This document shows, piece by piece, positions 34,083 to 44,600 of a stretch of 49,879 nucleotides of DNA. Both the position numbers and the translations under genes were made by a program. Position 1 is the first letter of the stretch. Each line of letters begins with the position of its first letter. Source of the DNA: Erysipelothrix sp. (lineage in GTDB: Bacteria; Bacillota_I; Bacilli_A; Erysipelotrichales; Erysipelotrichaceae); NCBI GenBank assembly GCA_012512595.1, contig JAAZDW010000017.1, positions 1 to 49,879 of the forward strand, given 5' to 3'. Below the pieces are notes generated by a model, which saw only the letters and a list, made by a program, of their open reading frames with translations, had not been told where the DNA came from and did no database searches.

Positions 34083-35162
34083 ATGAAAGTAATTTTTACA
34101 ACCGGAGGTACTGGGGGCCATATTTATCCCGCCTTAGCCTTAGCAAAAAGATTAAAAGAAGTAAATCCAAACTATGAAATTTCATTTGTCGGCTCAAGTA
34201 ACCGAATGGAAAAAGATATAATCGAAAAAAGTATTTTTGATTTTTATGGATATAACTTATCGAGTGGAATGCAAAGTAAATTTGATAAAATTAAGCAATA
34301 TATCCAAATGGTTTTAGCACTTTTGAAAACTTATTTCAAATTTGTATTTAATCGACCAGACTTAGTGATTGGCTTTGGTGCTTATATTACAGCTCCAACC
34401 TTAATGGCCGCAAAATTTTTAAATATTCCAATTATGCTTCATGAACAAAACTCAAGTTTGGGAAAAGTAAATAAAATGTTTTATAAAAGTGCTGATCAAG
34501 TGATAGTCTGTTATGAAAGTTTATTTGAAGAATATCCTGATGCAAAAGTTAAACTTTTAGGCAATCCACGCGCAAGTGAAGTCAAAGATATAACTTATAA
34601 TAGCCAAGATTTAATTGAATTAGGTTTAGACCCAAAGCTTAAGACTGTTTTAATTGTAATGGGGTCACAAGGTTCACAGTCAGTTAATGATGCAATGTTT
34701 GAATTAATGCCTTTATTTAGTGAGCAAGATTTCCAAGTTATATATGTAACTGGAAAACAACACTACGACCTATATAAATCAAACATTGATATTAAAAATG
34801 TTGTTATCTTACCTTATGTAGACCAACCGCAAATGTTAAAAAACAGTGATTTAGTTATTGCAAGAGGGGGCGCTACAACAGCTGCTGAAATATGTGCTAT
34901 TGGAGTTCCAAGTATAATAATCCCAAGTCCATATGTTGCAAATAACCATCAATACATTAATGCTCACCAACTTGAAAAAGTTTCTGCAACTAAGATTATT
35001 AAAGAAGCAGATTTAACCGCAAAAGTTTTGTTAGCGAGTATTAAAGAAATTATCTTTGACGATAATAAATTAACATCAATGAAAAAAGCAGCCTTAAGTT
35101 TAAGTAGTCCAAATGCTAGTGATGACATAATTAAATTAATTAAAGGATATGCTAATGATTGA
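34083..35162 (+). CDS. murG: UDP-GlcNAc:lipid I GlcNAc transferase MurG
   Basis: Makes lipid II from lipid I on the inner face of the membrane. The two-domain GT-B fold shows the N-terminal glycine loop TGGTGGHIYPALA, the region LHEQNSSLGKVN, and the UDP-GlcNAc site near RGGATTAAEICAIGVPSIIIP. Length 359 aa is normal. AGGAGA upstream; 21 bases separate it from ruvB. Its TGA stop overlaps the murB start. Good evidence for peptidoglycan synthesis. Confidence 0.96.
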   Translation: MKVIFTTGGTGGHIYPALALAKRLKEVNPNYEISFVGSSNRMEKDIIEKSIFDFYGYNLSSGMQSKFDKIKQYIQMVLALLKTYFKFVFNRPDLVIGFGAYITAPTLMAAKFLNIPIMLHEQNSSLGKVNKMFYKSADQVIVCYESLFEEYPDAKVKLLGNPRASEVKDITYNSQDLIELGLDPKLKTVLIVMGSQGSQSVNDAMFELMPLFSEQDFQVIYVTGKQHYDLYKSNIDIKNVVILPYVDQPQMLKNSDLVIARGGATTAAEICAIGVPSIIIPSPYVANNHQYINAHQLEKVSATKIIKEADLTAKVLLASIKEIIFDDNKLTSMKKAALSLSSPNASDDIIKLIKGYAND

Positions 35163-36039
35163 GCAATTAAAAGCCTTTGGAAATGTTGAAACAGATCGTT
35201 CTTTTAAACAATTAACAACCCTAAAAGTAGGTGGTAATGTTAAAATATTTTTTGAACCAATTGATATTCGCTCATTAGTTTTAGGTTTAGAAATTATAAA
35301 AAAGCATCAATTGCCTTACAAGATTATTGGTTTTGGAAGTAATATTCTTTGTTCGGATAATGATTATAATGGCGTAGTTATTAAGCTAAGTAATTTAAAT
35401 CACTTTGAAATTAATGATAATGAATTATACACAGAAGCTGGGACTCCAATTATAACTATCGCCAATTTTGCGATAAATAACGGTTTAAGTGGCTTGCAAT
35501 TTGCTACTGGAATACCAGCTATGGTTGGTGGAACCATTTTTATGAATGCTAGCGCTTATAATGAAGGCATCAGTGATGTTATTTCAGAAGTACTTGTTTA
35601 CAAAAATCACAGTTTAAAATGGATTGCTGCAAAAGACTTAGAGTTTGCATATCGAAATTCAATTTTTCAAAGAAAAAAAGATTGGATAATTGTTGCTGCA
35701 ACCTTTAATTTAAAGCCAGATAGTATTTCCAGATTAAAAAAAATATCAGTTGACCGCAATACCCGTAGATGGCAAACCCAGCCCATTAAATACCCTAATT
35801 GCGGGAGTATTTTTAGAAATCTTGAAAACTACCAAATTTGGAAGTTAGTAGATGATTTAAAACTACGAGGTAAGATTATTGGTCAAGCGCAAATAAGTGA
35901 AAAACATAGTAATTTTATTGTAAACTTGGGCAATTGTCAGGCAAAGGATATTAATACTTTGATTGACCTAATTTGTGAGAAAGCCAAAAGTGAAAAAAAT
36001 ATAGACTTAAAACTGGAAGTGGAGAAGTTTAATTGGTAG
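35155..36039 (+). CDS. murB: UDP-N-acetylenolpyruvoylglucosamine reductase (MurB)
   Basis: FAD enzyme that completes UDP-MurNAc. FAD-binding motifs are visible: TTLKVGG, IIGFGSNIL, ATGIPAMVGGTIFMNASAYN and YPNCGSIFRN. The C-terminal KIIGQAQISEKHSNFIVN carries the conserved end of the active site. Length 294 aa fits the type II MurB. ATG 35155 lies 7-8 bases after AAAGGA, better than ATG 35149. Overlaps murG and divIB on both sides. Confidence 0.95.
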   Translation: MIEQLKAFGNVETDRSFKQLTTLKVGGNVKIFFEPIDIRSLVLGLEIIKKHQLPYKIIGFGSNILCSDNDYNGVVIKLSNLNHFEINDNELYTEAGTPIITIANFAINNGLSGLQFATGIPAMVGGTIFMNASAYNEGISDVISEVLVYKNHSLKWIAAKDLEFAYRNSIFQRKKDWIIVAATFNLKPDSISRLKKISVDRNTRRWQTQPIKYPNCGSIFRNLENYQIWKLVDDLKLRGKIIGQAQISEKHSNFIVNLGNCQAKDINTLIDLICEKAKSEKNIDLKLEVEKFNW

Positions 36040-36818
36040 ACAGTAAAGATAGAGTTTTAGATTTGGTATTAAAACAAAAATTAGACCAAAAAGCTAAACA
36101 AAAAAAACTTAAAGCAAAACGAAAAAGAAGAAAGATCTCTATAGTCATTCTTGTTTTAGCATTGGGCTATCTTTATTGGGCAACTGATGCTTCTAAACCT
36201 AAGATTATTAGTGTTTCTGGTAATTATGTCTTAAGCAAGGATGAGGTTGTTTTAGCCAGTGATGTTGATTTAAACACAATGTTAATTGTCGCAAATCCCT
36301 TAGTAATAAAGAGTCGACTCTTAAAACACCCGTTAATAGAGGATGTAAAGGTTAATTGGTCACTAGTAAATCGCTATGTGAATATTGTTATTAAAGAAGT
36401 GGCAGTATTTGGATATCGACAAGGTGATGTTAGTGCAAAAATGCTAATGTTAGATGGATCACATGTTGAACTAACGGCTGATTATTATAAATTTATGCCA
36501 AATTTAATCTTTATTGAAGGATTTAATGAACCATCACTTGAAGTTAGATTAATTGAAGCTTTTAAAGACTTAGATCGAAATGTCATTAATCAGATTTCTG
36601 AAATTCATCAAAAGTCTGTTTCCTTTGATGACAATTATATTGAGTTGCGGATGAATGATGGCAACAAAGTTTATACTAGTTTTCAAACGGTGACTCGCCT
36701 TGATTATTATTTTGACATTATTACAAACTTAAAGGCGTCCAATACTTGTCTAATAATTGATGAAATGAGTGGAGAAGTCTACAGCCAACCTTGTATTGAC
36801 GTTGAAATTAGTGAATAA
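36033..36818 (+). CDS. divIB: Cell division protein DivIB/FtsQ
   Basis: Bitopic division protein that, with FtsL and DivIC, controls septal wall synthesis. A lysine- and arginine-rich cytoplasmic N-terminus (about 35 residues) is followed by one membrane helix (about 36-50), a POTRA domain (ISVSGNYVLSKDEV onward) and the FtsQ/DivIB beta domain. TTG start inside murB (7-base overlap) with GTGGAG upstream. murG-murB-divIB is a typical Firmicute dcw order, but no ftsA or ftsZ follows. Confidence 0.9.
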   Translation: MVDSKDRVLDLVLKQKLDQKAKQKKLKAKRKRRKISIVILVLALGYLYWATDASKPKIISVSGNYVLSKDEVVLASDVDLNTMLIVANPLVIKSRLLKHPLIEDVKVNWSLVNRYVNIVIKEVAVFGYRQGDVSAKMLMLDGSHVELTADYYKFMPNLIFIEGFNEPSLEVRLIEAFKDLDRNVINQISEIHQKSVSFDDNYIELRMNDGNKVYTSFQTVTRLDYYFDIITNLKASNTCLIIDEMSGEVYSQPCIDVEISE

Positions 36819-36860
36819 TAGGTGAAATTGTTCGCTTTTGTGTAAATGCACACTGAATTT

Positions 36861-36869
36861 TGGTATAAT
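36861..36869 (+). promoter_or_regulatory. yloU promoter, extended -10
   Basis: TGG precedes TATAAT (36864-36869). A small inverted repeat TGTG/CACA lies just upstream (36839-36852). TAGGAGG follows as ribosome binding site. Confidence 0.6.
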
Positions 36870-36894
36870 ATAATATGGTATAGGAGGTAATAAT

Positions 36895-37257
36895 ATGCCA
36901 GTAAACAAAAAAACAAATTATGGTGAAATTAATATTTCTACTGAAGCAATCGCAAATTTAACCGGCGGTATCGTTTCAGAAGCTTACGGAATCGTTGGTA
37001 TGGCTTCGCAAAATATGTTAAAAGATGGTTTTGCGGAACTTTTAGGAAGAGATAATTACAGCAAGGGTGTTATTGTTAAAAATGTCGAAGGTGGTTATGA
37101 AATTGACCTATACGTTGTTATTAGCAGTGGTGTAAGAATTTCTGAAGTAGTTAGTGAGGTTCAAAAAAGAGTTAAATATGAGCTGTCAAAACATTTAGAA
37201 GTTGACTTTAAAGCTGTAAATATTTATGTTCAGGGAATAAAGGTGACAGATAAGTAA
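36895..37257 (+). CDS. Asp23/YloU family protein
   Basis: Small conserved Firmicute protein (120 aa) of the Asp23/YloU (DUF322) family, often linked to the cell envelope. It shows the family pattern: an early GEINISTEAIANLTGGI helix, EAYGIVGM, and the C-terminal VQGIKV. It is followed directly by the fatty acid kinase gene, as yloU-yloV in Bacillus subtilis. Its precise function is not known. Confidence 0.92.
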   Translation: MPVNKKTNYGEINISTEAIANLTGGIVSEAYGIVGMASQNMLKDGFAELLGRDNYSKGVIVKNVEGGYEIDLYVVISSGVRISEVVSEVQKRVKYELSKHLEVDFKAVNIYVQGIKVTDK

Positions 37258-38883
37258 ATGGAAAATCTTGACATAAGTATATTTAAAAAAATGCTTCAAA
37301 ATGGCACAAACAATTTAAACAATCACAAGGATCATATTAATGCTTTAAATGTATTTCCAGTACCTGATGGTGATACCGGCACAAATATGAGCCTGACTTT
37401 TAATAATGGAAACAAGAGTGCTTTTCAAAAAGACGGTAAAGACATGTCTGCAGTTACAAAATCTTTATCCAAAGGACTTTTAATGGGAGCGAGAGGAAAC
37501 TCAGGAGTTATTTTATCTCAAATATTTAGAGGTTTTGCCCAAGCCTTAGATGGTTTAGAAGTTGCTAATGTAAAAGATGTAGCAAAAGCTTTTAAACGCG
37601 GTAGTGAAGTTGCTTATAGTGCGGTTATGAAACCTGTTGAAGGAACTATATTAACCGTAATTCGTGAAGGTAGCGCTGAAGCTTTTAAATTTAGCGAAGA
37701 AAACCCAGGTGTTTCAATGTCTGAGTATTTTGATGTTTTAGTTAGAGCATCAAATGTATCACTTGAAAATACTCCCGAATTACTTCCAGTCCTTAAGGAA
37801 GTTGGAGTTGTCGATAGTGGTGGGGCAGGATTACTTTTAATTTTAGAAGGTTTTGCCGATGCCTTACATGGAAAAACAATTGATCTTTTAGATCAAGAAG
37901 AAATTCAAGTTAATGCTCAAGCCAGAATGCAATCTGAAGAATATGGTTATTGTACGGAAATGATTTTAAGACTTGATAGTAAAGGCAAAATGACCTTTAG
38001 TGAAGACAAGATGAAAGCAAGTTTAGCCGCTCAAGGCGACTCAATTGTCCTAGTTCAAGATGATGACCTAGTTAAGGTTCATATTCATACCTTAAGTCCT
38101 GGAACAGTGTTAAACATGGTTCAAAAGTATGGTGAGTTTGTAACTTTAAAAATCGATAACATGCAAGAACAACATGAGGAAATTTTACACAATGAATTAA
38201 AACTTGATAGTGAAAAACAAGTTAAAAAACCTTACGCTCTAGTTGCAGTTGCAGCTGGTGATGGCTTAAGTGACTATTTTAAAGATTTAAGAGTTGATGT
38301 CGTTATTAGTGGTGGACAAACAATGAATCCATCGACAGAAGACTTTATGGAAAAAATAAAGGACATTAATGCTGAAAACATTATTATCTTACCTAACAAC
38401 TCAAATATTATTTTAGCGGCTGAACAAGTAAAGGCTGTTGCTGAAGATAAAAACATTCATGTTATTCCAACTAAGTCGATTATTCAAGGAATATCAGCTT
38501 GTATAAACTTTAATCCAGATGAAACAATTGATAATAACATTGAAAATATGATGTCAGTCTTAGAATATGTTAAAACTGGTGAAGTTACTTATGCGATTAA
38601 AGATACAAAATTTGAAGGTGTCGAAGTTGCTTTAGGCGACTATATGGCCATTTCAAATGGTAGTATTGCCGCATCAGGAAAAGATCTCTTTGAGACGGTT
38701 AAAACTTTAATCAAGTCAATGATAACAGAAGATGATGAAATCTTAACACTTGTAGTTGGTCAGGATACATATCCAAAGATAGTCGAAGATATCGTGGAAT
38801 ATGTTGAATCTGAATATGATTTTGAAGTTGAACTGATTCAAGGAAATCAGCCAGTATACTACTTTATAGTAGGAATTGAATAA
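37258..38883 (+). CDS. fakA: Fatty acid kinase FakA-like protein (YloV, DAK2 domain)
   Basis: Kinase that probably phosphorylates fatty acids held by a FakB (DegV) protein for membrane lipid synthesis. The N-terminal DhaL-type nucleotide domain shows FPVPDGDTGTNMS with metal-binding aspartates, LMGARGNSGVILSQIFRG and DSGGAGLL. The middle and C-terminal parts fit YloV/FakA. Length 541 aa is normal. No FakB is in the window. It begins at the base after the yloU stop. Confidence 0.92.
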   Translation: MENLDISIFKKMLQNGTNNLNNHKDHINALNVFPVPDGDTGTNMSLTFNNGNKSAFQKDGKDMSAVTKSLSKGLLMGARGNSGVILSQIFRGFAQALDGLEVANVKDVAKAFKRGSEVAYSAVMKPVEGTILTVIREGSAEAFKFSEENPGVSMSEYFDVLVRASNVSLENTPELLPVLKEVGVVDSGGAGLLLILEGFADALHGKTIDLLDQEEIQVNAQARMQSEEYGYCTEMILRLDSKGKMTFSEDKMKASLAAQGDSIVLVQDDDLVKVHIHTLSPGTVLNMVQKYGEFVTLKIDNMQEQHEEILHNELKLDSEKQVKKPYALVAVAAGDGLSDYFKDLRVDVVISGGQTMNPSTEDFMEKIKDINAENIIILPNNSNIILAAEQVKAVAEDKNIHVIPTKSIIQGISACINFNPDETIDNNIENMMSVLEYVKTGEVTYAIKDTKFEGVEVALGDYMAISNGSIAASGKDLFETVKTLIKSMITEDDEILTLVVGQDTYPKIVEDIVEYVESEYDFEVELIQGNQPVYYFIVGIE

Positions 38884-38892
38884 ATATTACTC

Positions 38893-38917
38893 AAGACAAT
38901 CCATTGATTGTCTTTTT
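38893..38917 (+). terminator. Terminator after fakA
   Basis: AAGACAATC (38893-38901), CATT loop, GATTGTCTT (38906-38914), then TTT. Confidence 0.85.
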
Positions 38918-38937
38918 AAATGAATTAACAAGATTAA

Positions 38938-38946
38938 TGTTATAAT
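38938..38946 (+). promoter_or_regulatory. recG promoter, extended -10
   Basis: TGT precedes TATAAT (38941-38946); no clear -35. The leader would be about 11 bases. Confidence 0.6.
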
Positions 38947-38963
38947 TATACATAGGAGTTGCT

Positions 38964-40976
38964 ATGAAAGAGTTAAAAATATTAAAGAGTGAACAGAAAA
39001 TTATTGACTTTTTACAAGTTAATGATCCCCTTGAGATATTATCTATTTATCCTTATCGTTATGAGAAAAACGAAATGACAAGTTTTGATAAATGGAAGAT
39101 TGATGATCGGGTCTTTTTTAATGCAAAACTCTTAAATAAACCAAGTGTTAGCCGCTTTAATAGAATAAGTATGGCTCGTTTTGAAGTGATGTATGATGAA
39201 AATATTATAAAATGTGTTATATATAATCGGACTTGGATTTCAAATTTAAATATTGGCAATCAAATAAATATTACAGGAAAATATACTGGTCAAAATCGAG
39301 TTACTGTTTCTAACTACAATACTAATGACTTAAAGTCAGAATTAGGTTTACACCCCATTTATCGTTTAGCAAGTGGCATAACAATAGCCAGTTATCAAAA
39401 ATTTACAAAAAAAATCTTCAATCATTACAAAGATACCATAAAAGATAATTTGCCAAATTGGATCAAAGAAAAATATAAACTTTTAGATTTAGCTGTAGCT
39501 TTAAAACTGATTCATTTTCCTAAAAATGAGAGCGAAGTTTTGCTGGCTGTGAGAACTTTAAAATACCATGAATTTATCCGTTTTCATTTAATTAACATCT
39601 TACAAAAATCTAGTCATACTAATCAAAAACTAATTAAAAAGTTTGATTATGATGATGTGTTTTCAGTCGCCAACTCACTAAAATTTAATTTAACAAATGA
39701 TCAAATAAAGACAACCCATGAAATATTAGAAGATTTAAGCAGTGATAAAATTATGACAAGACTGTTACAAGGAGATGTCGGAAGTGGAAAAACACTAGTA
39801 GCGGCCTTAGCTATGTATGCGACAGTTTTGTCAGGCCAGCAAACGGCATTTATGGCGCCCACTGAAATATTAGCCATCCAACAAACAAAATATTTAAAAC
39901 AAATGTTTAAAAGTTTTGATATAAATATCGTTTGTTTATATTCAGCCTTAAAATCTTATAAAAAAAATGTAGTCTTAGAGGAAATTGCTGATGGAAGTGC
40001 GCAAATTATTGTCGGCACCCACTCTTTAATCCAAGATAAAATAAAGTTTAATAACCTTGGTTTTGTAGTCATTGATGAGCAACAACGCTTTGGCGTTAAA
40101 CAAAGATCTTCTTTAAGTCAAAAAGGTCTAGATGTAGACCAACTATTAATGTCCGCAACACCGATTCCAAGGACAATGGCATCTGTTTTATTTTCTGATA
40201 TGGATGTCTCGACCATTGAAGAACTACCTTTAGGTAGAAAAGACATTAAGACCAAACTTATTTTAGAAAATTCAATGAAGCCGATCTTAAATAAAGTTCT
40301 TGCTAAAGTTAATGATGGCGACCGAGTCTATGTTGTATGTCCTGCAATAGAAGATAATCCAAATTCAGAAGTCGCTAATGTCACTGCTATTTATAAGGCT
40401 TTAGTCCAAAGCTTAAATAAAAAGGCCAAGTTAGATATTAATTTAGGACTTTTACATGGTAAACTTGATTCAAGTCAAAAAGCAGAAGTAATGAAACAAT
40501 TTAAGACAGGGGAGATTGAGATTTTAGTCACGACAACTGTCATTGAAGTTGGAATTGATGTTAAACAAGCTAATATAATGGTGATTTATGATGCTGATCG
40601 GTTTGGACTTTCACAATTACATCAGCTTCGAGGCCGAGTCGGTAGGGGCAGTCGTCAAGGATATTGTTATTTACTAACAGATACAAAGGATGAAGAAACT
40701 TTAAAAAGGCTAAAAGTAATTGAAAATAACTTAGATGGCTTTGAAATTTCAAAATATGATCTAAAATTAAGAGGGGCTGGCGATATTATTGGAGTTCGCC
40801 AAAGTGGAATCGATAACTTTGTTCTTGGAGATATTTTAAAGGATCAAGTAATGCTGGAGTATGCCTTAAAAGATGCAAAAGAAATTTTAGATAACCCGAA
40901 TAAAGTTGATAATAATGTTATAATAAATGACGTACGCAATTACATGCAAAAACACAAAGATGTGTTAGAAAGATAG
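38964..40976 (+). CDS. recG: ATP-dependent DNA helicase RecG
   Basis: Helicase that regresses stalled replication forks. The N-terminal wedge OB-fold is followed by two helicase domains. Walker A is GDVGSGKT (270-277), motif Ia APTEILA, motif III SATPIPRT, motif VI QLRGRVGRG, and the TRG region follows. Motif II reads DEQQ (371-374) instead of the usual DEQH. Length 670 aa is slightly short. recG lies downstream of yloV in Bacillus as well, and runs into rnc here. Confidence 0.95.
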   Translation: MKELKILKSEQKIIDFLQVNDPLEILSIYPYRYEKNEMTSFDKWKIDDRVFFNAKLLNKPSVSRFNRISMARFEVMYDENIIKCVIYNRTWISNLNIGNQINITGKYTGQNRVTVSNYNTNDLKSELGLHPIYRLASGITIASYQKFTKKIFNHYKDTIKDNLPNWIKEKYKLLDLAVALKLIHFPKNESEVLLAVRTLKYHEFIRFHLINILQKSSHTNQKLIKKFDYDDVFSVANSLKFNLTNDQIKTTHEILEDLSSDKIMTRLLQGDVGSGKTLVAALAMYATVLSGQQTAFMAPTEILAIQQTKYLKQMFKSFDINIVCLYSALKSYKKNVVLEEIADGSAQIIVGTHSLIQDKIKFNNLGFVVIDEQQRFGVKQRSSLSQKGLDVDQLLMSATPIPRTMASVLFSDMDVSTIEELPLGRKDIKTKLILENSMKPILNKVLAKVNDGDRVYVVCPAIEDNPNSEVANVTAIYKALVQSLNKKAKLDINLGLLHGKLDSSQKAEVMKQFKTGEIEILVTTTVIEVGIDVKQANIMVIYDADRFGLSQLHQLRGRVGRGSRQGYCYLLTDTKDEETLKRLKVIENNLDGFEISKYDLKLRGAGDIIGVRQSGIDNFVLGDILKDQVMLEYALKDAKEILDNPNKVDNNVIINDVRNYMQKHKDVLER

Positions 40977-40985
40977 GGGATAAAG

Positions 40986-41666
40986 ATGGATATTTTTAAC
41001 TGGCTTAAAAAGCGTGATTTAGAATTTAATAATAAGCAATTAATTGAAGATGCTTTTGTGCACGCTTCATATTTAAATGAAAACCCAAGTGTCGTTTCAG
41101 ATAATGAACGCTTAGAATTTATTGGCGATGCTGTTTTACAACTATGGGTCAGTGAAAAACTATTTAGCTTAAAACCAAAACTAAATGAAGGTGAAATGAC
41201 AACTTTTAGAGCTTCTATTGTCTGCGAAGAAGCGCTTGTTCAATATGGAAAGCAGTTAGAGTTAAATAAGTATTTAAAACTTGGTCAAGGTGAAGAGCGA
41301 ACTGGTGGTAGAAATCGCGACTCAATTGTTGCAAATATGGTTGAAGCTTTTTTAGGAGCTTTGTACATTGATTCAGGCTATCAAGCTGTCTCAAAAGTAT
41401 TAAGTGAAGTAATAACTTTTGAAAACAAAAGTCAAATTGAACCGGCTATTATCGACTATAAAACAAAATTACAAGAATATATTCAAAGTGATGATCGTAA
41501 AAGTTTAACATATGAAGTATTAAAAGTAACTGGGCCACCAAATAATCCAGTTTTTAAAATTGCGGCCAAAACTGAAGATATTACACTTGGCGTTGGCGTT
41601 GGAACTAGTAAGAAAAGAGCAGAACAAAATGCTGCTAAAGATGCATTTGATAAATTAGTGAAGTAG
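40986..41666 (+). CDS. rnc: Ribonuclease III
   Basis: Cuts double-stranded RNA, including rRNA precursors. The nuclease domain has NERLEFIGDAVL and the second metal motif SIVANMVEAFLGALYID. In the latter, N117 stands where the family has Asp, while E120 is kept. A double-stranded-RNA-binding domain follows (from about residue 155, ending SKKRAEQNAAKDAFDKL). Length 226 aa is normal. AGGGGATA lies upstream; nine bases separate it from recG. It is joined to polC here instead of smc. Confidence 0.93.
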   Translation: MDIFNWLKKRDLEFNNKQLIEDAFVHASYLNENPSVVSDNERLEFIGDAVLQLWVSEKLFSLKPKLNEGEMTTFRASIVCEEALVQYGKQLELNKYLKLGQGEERTGGRNRDSIVANMVEAFLGALYIDSGYQAVSKVLSEVITFENKSQIEPAIIDYKTKLQEYIQSDDRKSLTYEVLKVTGPPNNPVFKIAAKTEDITLGVGVGTSKKRAEQNAAKDAFDKLVK

Positions 41667-41673
41667 GGGTAGG

Positions 41674-44600
41674 ATGAATTTAGAAAAAATTGCTATCAAG
41701 ATTGGAATCCAAGATACATTGCTCCATTACTTTTTTGGTGCAACAATTTCAAAACCAGTTTTTGATCGAAGTAATAAAATTTTAAATTTGAATATAAGTG
41801 TTGCCAAGCCATTACCATATAACTTATATATAGAATTTAAGGAAAAAATGTCAAAGACTTTCAATAATTATAAAGTTGAGTTGTTAATTGAAACAAAAGA
41901 GCGAGATATATCAGTTTCTGACATTCAAGCATACTTTAACGAGTTTATGCACTTTAGTAATGGTGTTAGTTCAAATGATTTTTTAATTAACTTGAATGAT
42001 GAAACAATTTGTATTTTAGTAAATAATCCACAAGCAAAAGAAAAACTTAGAAGTTCATTAAGTGACCTCGAAGCGTTTTTTAAACAATGTGGCATTTACA
42101 ATCATATTGATGTCGTAAAAAGTGTACCTGTAGTTAAAATGGAAGAAAAAAAGAGTGAGCCAAAACCTGTAAATACTGAAGTTGAAATCAAACCCTTTAA
42201 TTATGCCCAAGCAAATCATTATGAAAAAGTTTTAATTAAAGACTTAAAGGATGGTTTAGAAAGAGTTCATATTGAAGGTGAAATATTTAAAATTGAAAAC
42301 ATTAAAACAAGAACTGGCAAGATTATGCAAATAATCACAATTCAAGATAATACCAATGCTTTTATTGTAAAAAGATTTGAGGGACGCTATCACAGTAAAG
42401 AAACTATCGAAGCCTTAAAAACTAATGACTATGTCAGTATTAAGGGCAAGCTACAATATGATAGTTATGCAAAACATAATATTATAATGGCCGATCAAAT
42501 CACTCAAAGTGTTGATAAAAATATTCACACTGATGATGAAGTGGAAAAAAGAGTCGAACTCCATGCCCATACGAATCGTTCAGAAATGGATGGAGTAACA
42601 CCGGTTTCTGATTTGATTGACTATGCCTATAATTTTGGACACAGGGCTGTCGCAATCACTGATCATATGGTTATTCAAGCCTTTCCAGAAGCTTATAATC
42701 ATTTAAATAAATTAAAAAGAAAAAAAGACTTCAAGGATTTTAAAATTCTATATGGCACAGAATTTAATGTCGTAAAAGATATTCAAAATATCGTTTATAA
42801 TTATGATCAAGATCAAATTATTGATGATGAGTTTATTGTTTTTGATCTTGAGACAACTGGACTTTCTACCCAATATGATAAAATAATCGAGTTTGGGGCG
42901 GTCAGAATTAAAAATAATACAATTATTGATAAACTCCAAATGTTTATAAATCCAAAACAAGAACTTTCCCAACAAATTATGAATTTAACAAAAATCAATC
43001 AAAGTGAAGTAAACCAAGCTTTGACAATTGATAAAGAAATCCAAAAAATCTTAAACTTTTTTGGAGATTTGCCAATTGTTGCCCACAATGCCAGTTTTGA
43101 TATTGGCTTTATGGAAAAGGCAATGGAAGAGTCAAACTTGGGTAAACTATCAAATACAATAATTGATACAATGTTGCTTTCAAGGGCCATAAACCCACAG
43201 CGACGCTATCACAGCCTTGGTAGTGTAGCTAGGTTTTATAACATTAGCTATGACAACTTTGTTGCTCACCGGGCCGACTATGACGCTGAGGTGACAGCCT
43301 ATGTGTTTTTAAGTATGTTAAACCAAATTCAATTATTAAAACTTAAAACTTATGACCAAATTCAAGCTTTTGTTGATACAGAATTTTTAATAAATTCATT
43401 TACAACTCATGCAAATGTTTTAGTTAAAAATCAAAAAGGCTTAAAAGATTTATACAAATTAATCACTTTATCACACACAGAATATTTAGCAATTAGAAGT
43501 AATGCTAGTTCAGAAAATGATGGCGCCGATATAGTTGCTGAACCAAGACTTTTAAAAAGTGTTTTAAACCAATATCGAGAACACTTACTTATTGGATCAT
43601 CTTGTCAAAATGGCGAGTTATTTGAAACGGCTTTAAATAGGAGTCAAAAAGAGTTAGAAAAAGAAATAGAATTTTATGACTATATTGAAGTAATGCCACC
43701 TGAAAATTATCGTAACTTAGTTGAACGATATAAATTTGATAAAAACCGCATTAAACTAGTCTTAGAAAACATCGTTTTGACCGCAAAACGCTTAAATAAA
43801 ATTGTGGTTGCGACAGGAGACACTCACTATTTAATGCCAAATCAAAAAATAATTAGAGATATTTATATAAATGCGAATGGAATTGGTGGAGTTAGACATC
43901 CACTATACATTAGAAATAAAGATGCAAGAATAGAAAGTCATGCTCCAGATCAACACTTTAGAACAACAAAAGAAATGTTAGATGCCTTTAAGTTTTTACC
44001 AAATGACATTGCCTTTGAGATTGTTGTTACAAATACAAACAAGATCGCAGATAGTATCGATGAAGTAAAACCACTTGCCGACAAACTTTACACTCCATCA
44101 ATTAAAGATGCCGAAGAAAAGTTAATCGATATTTGCTACACAAATGCTAAAAATATCTATGGAGAAAATTTACCAAAGCTGGTTGAAGATCGCTTAGAGA
44201 AAGAATTAGGTAAAATAATTAAACATGGATTTGCAGTTATTTACTATATATCATATCTTTTAGTTAAAAAATCACATGAGGATGGCTATATTGTCGGATC
44301 AAGAGGTTCAGTTGGTTCAAGTTTTGTGGCCACAATGGCAAATATTACTGAAGTAAACCCACTGCCACCACATTATGTCTGTAAAAACTGCCACTACAAT
44401 GAATTCTTTTTGGATGGTAGTGTCTCAAGTGGTTATGACTTAGAGGATAAGTTGTGTCCAACATGTAACCATCCAATGGATGTTGATGGCCAAGATATCC
44501 CCTTTGAAACCTTTTTAGGTTTTGAAGGTGACAAGGTACCTGATATTGATTTAAACTTTTCTAGTGTTTATCAAGAAAAAGCACATAATTTTACAAAAGA

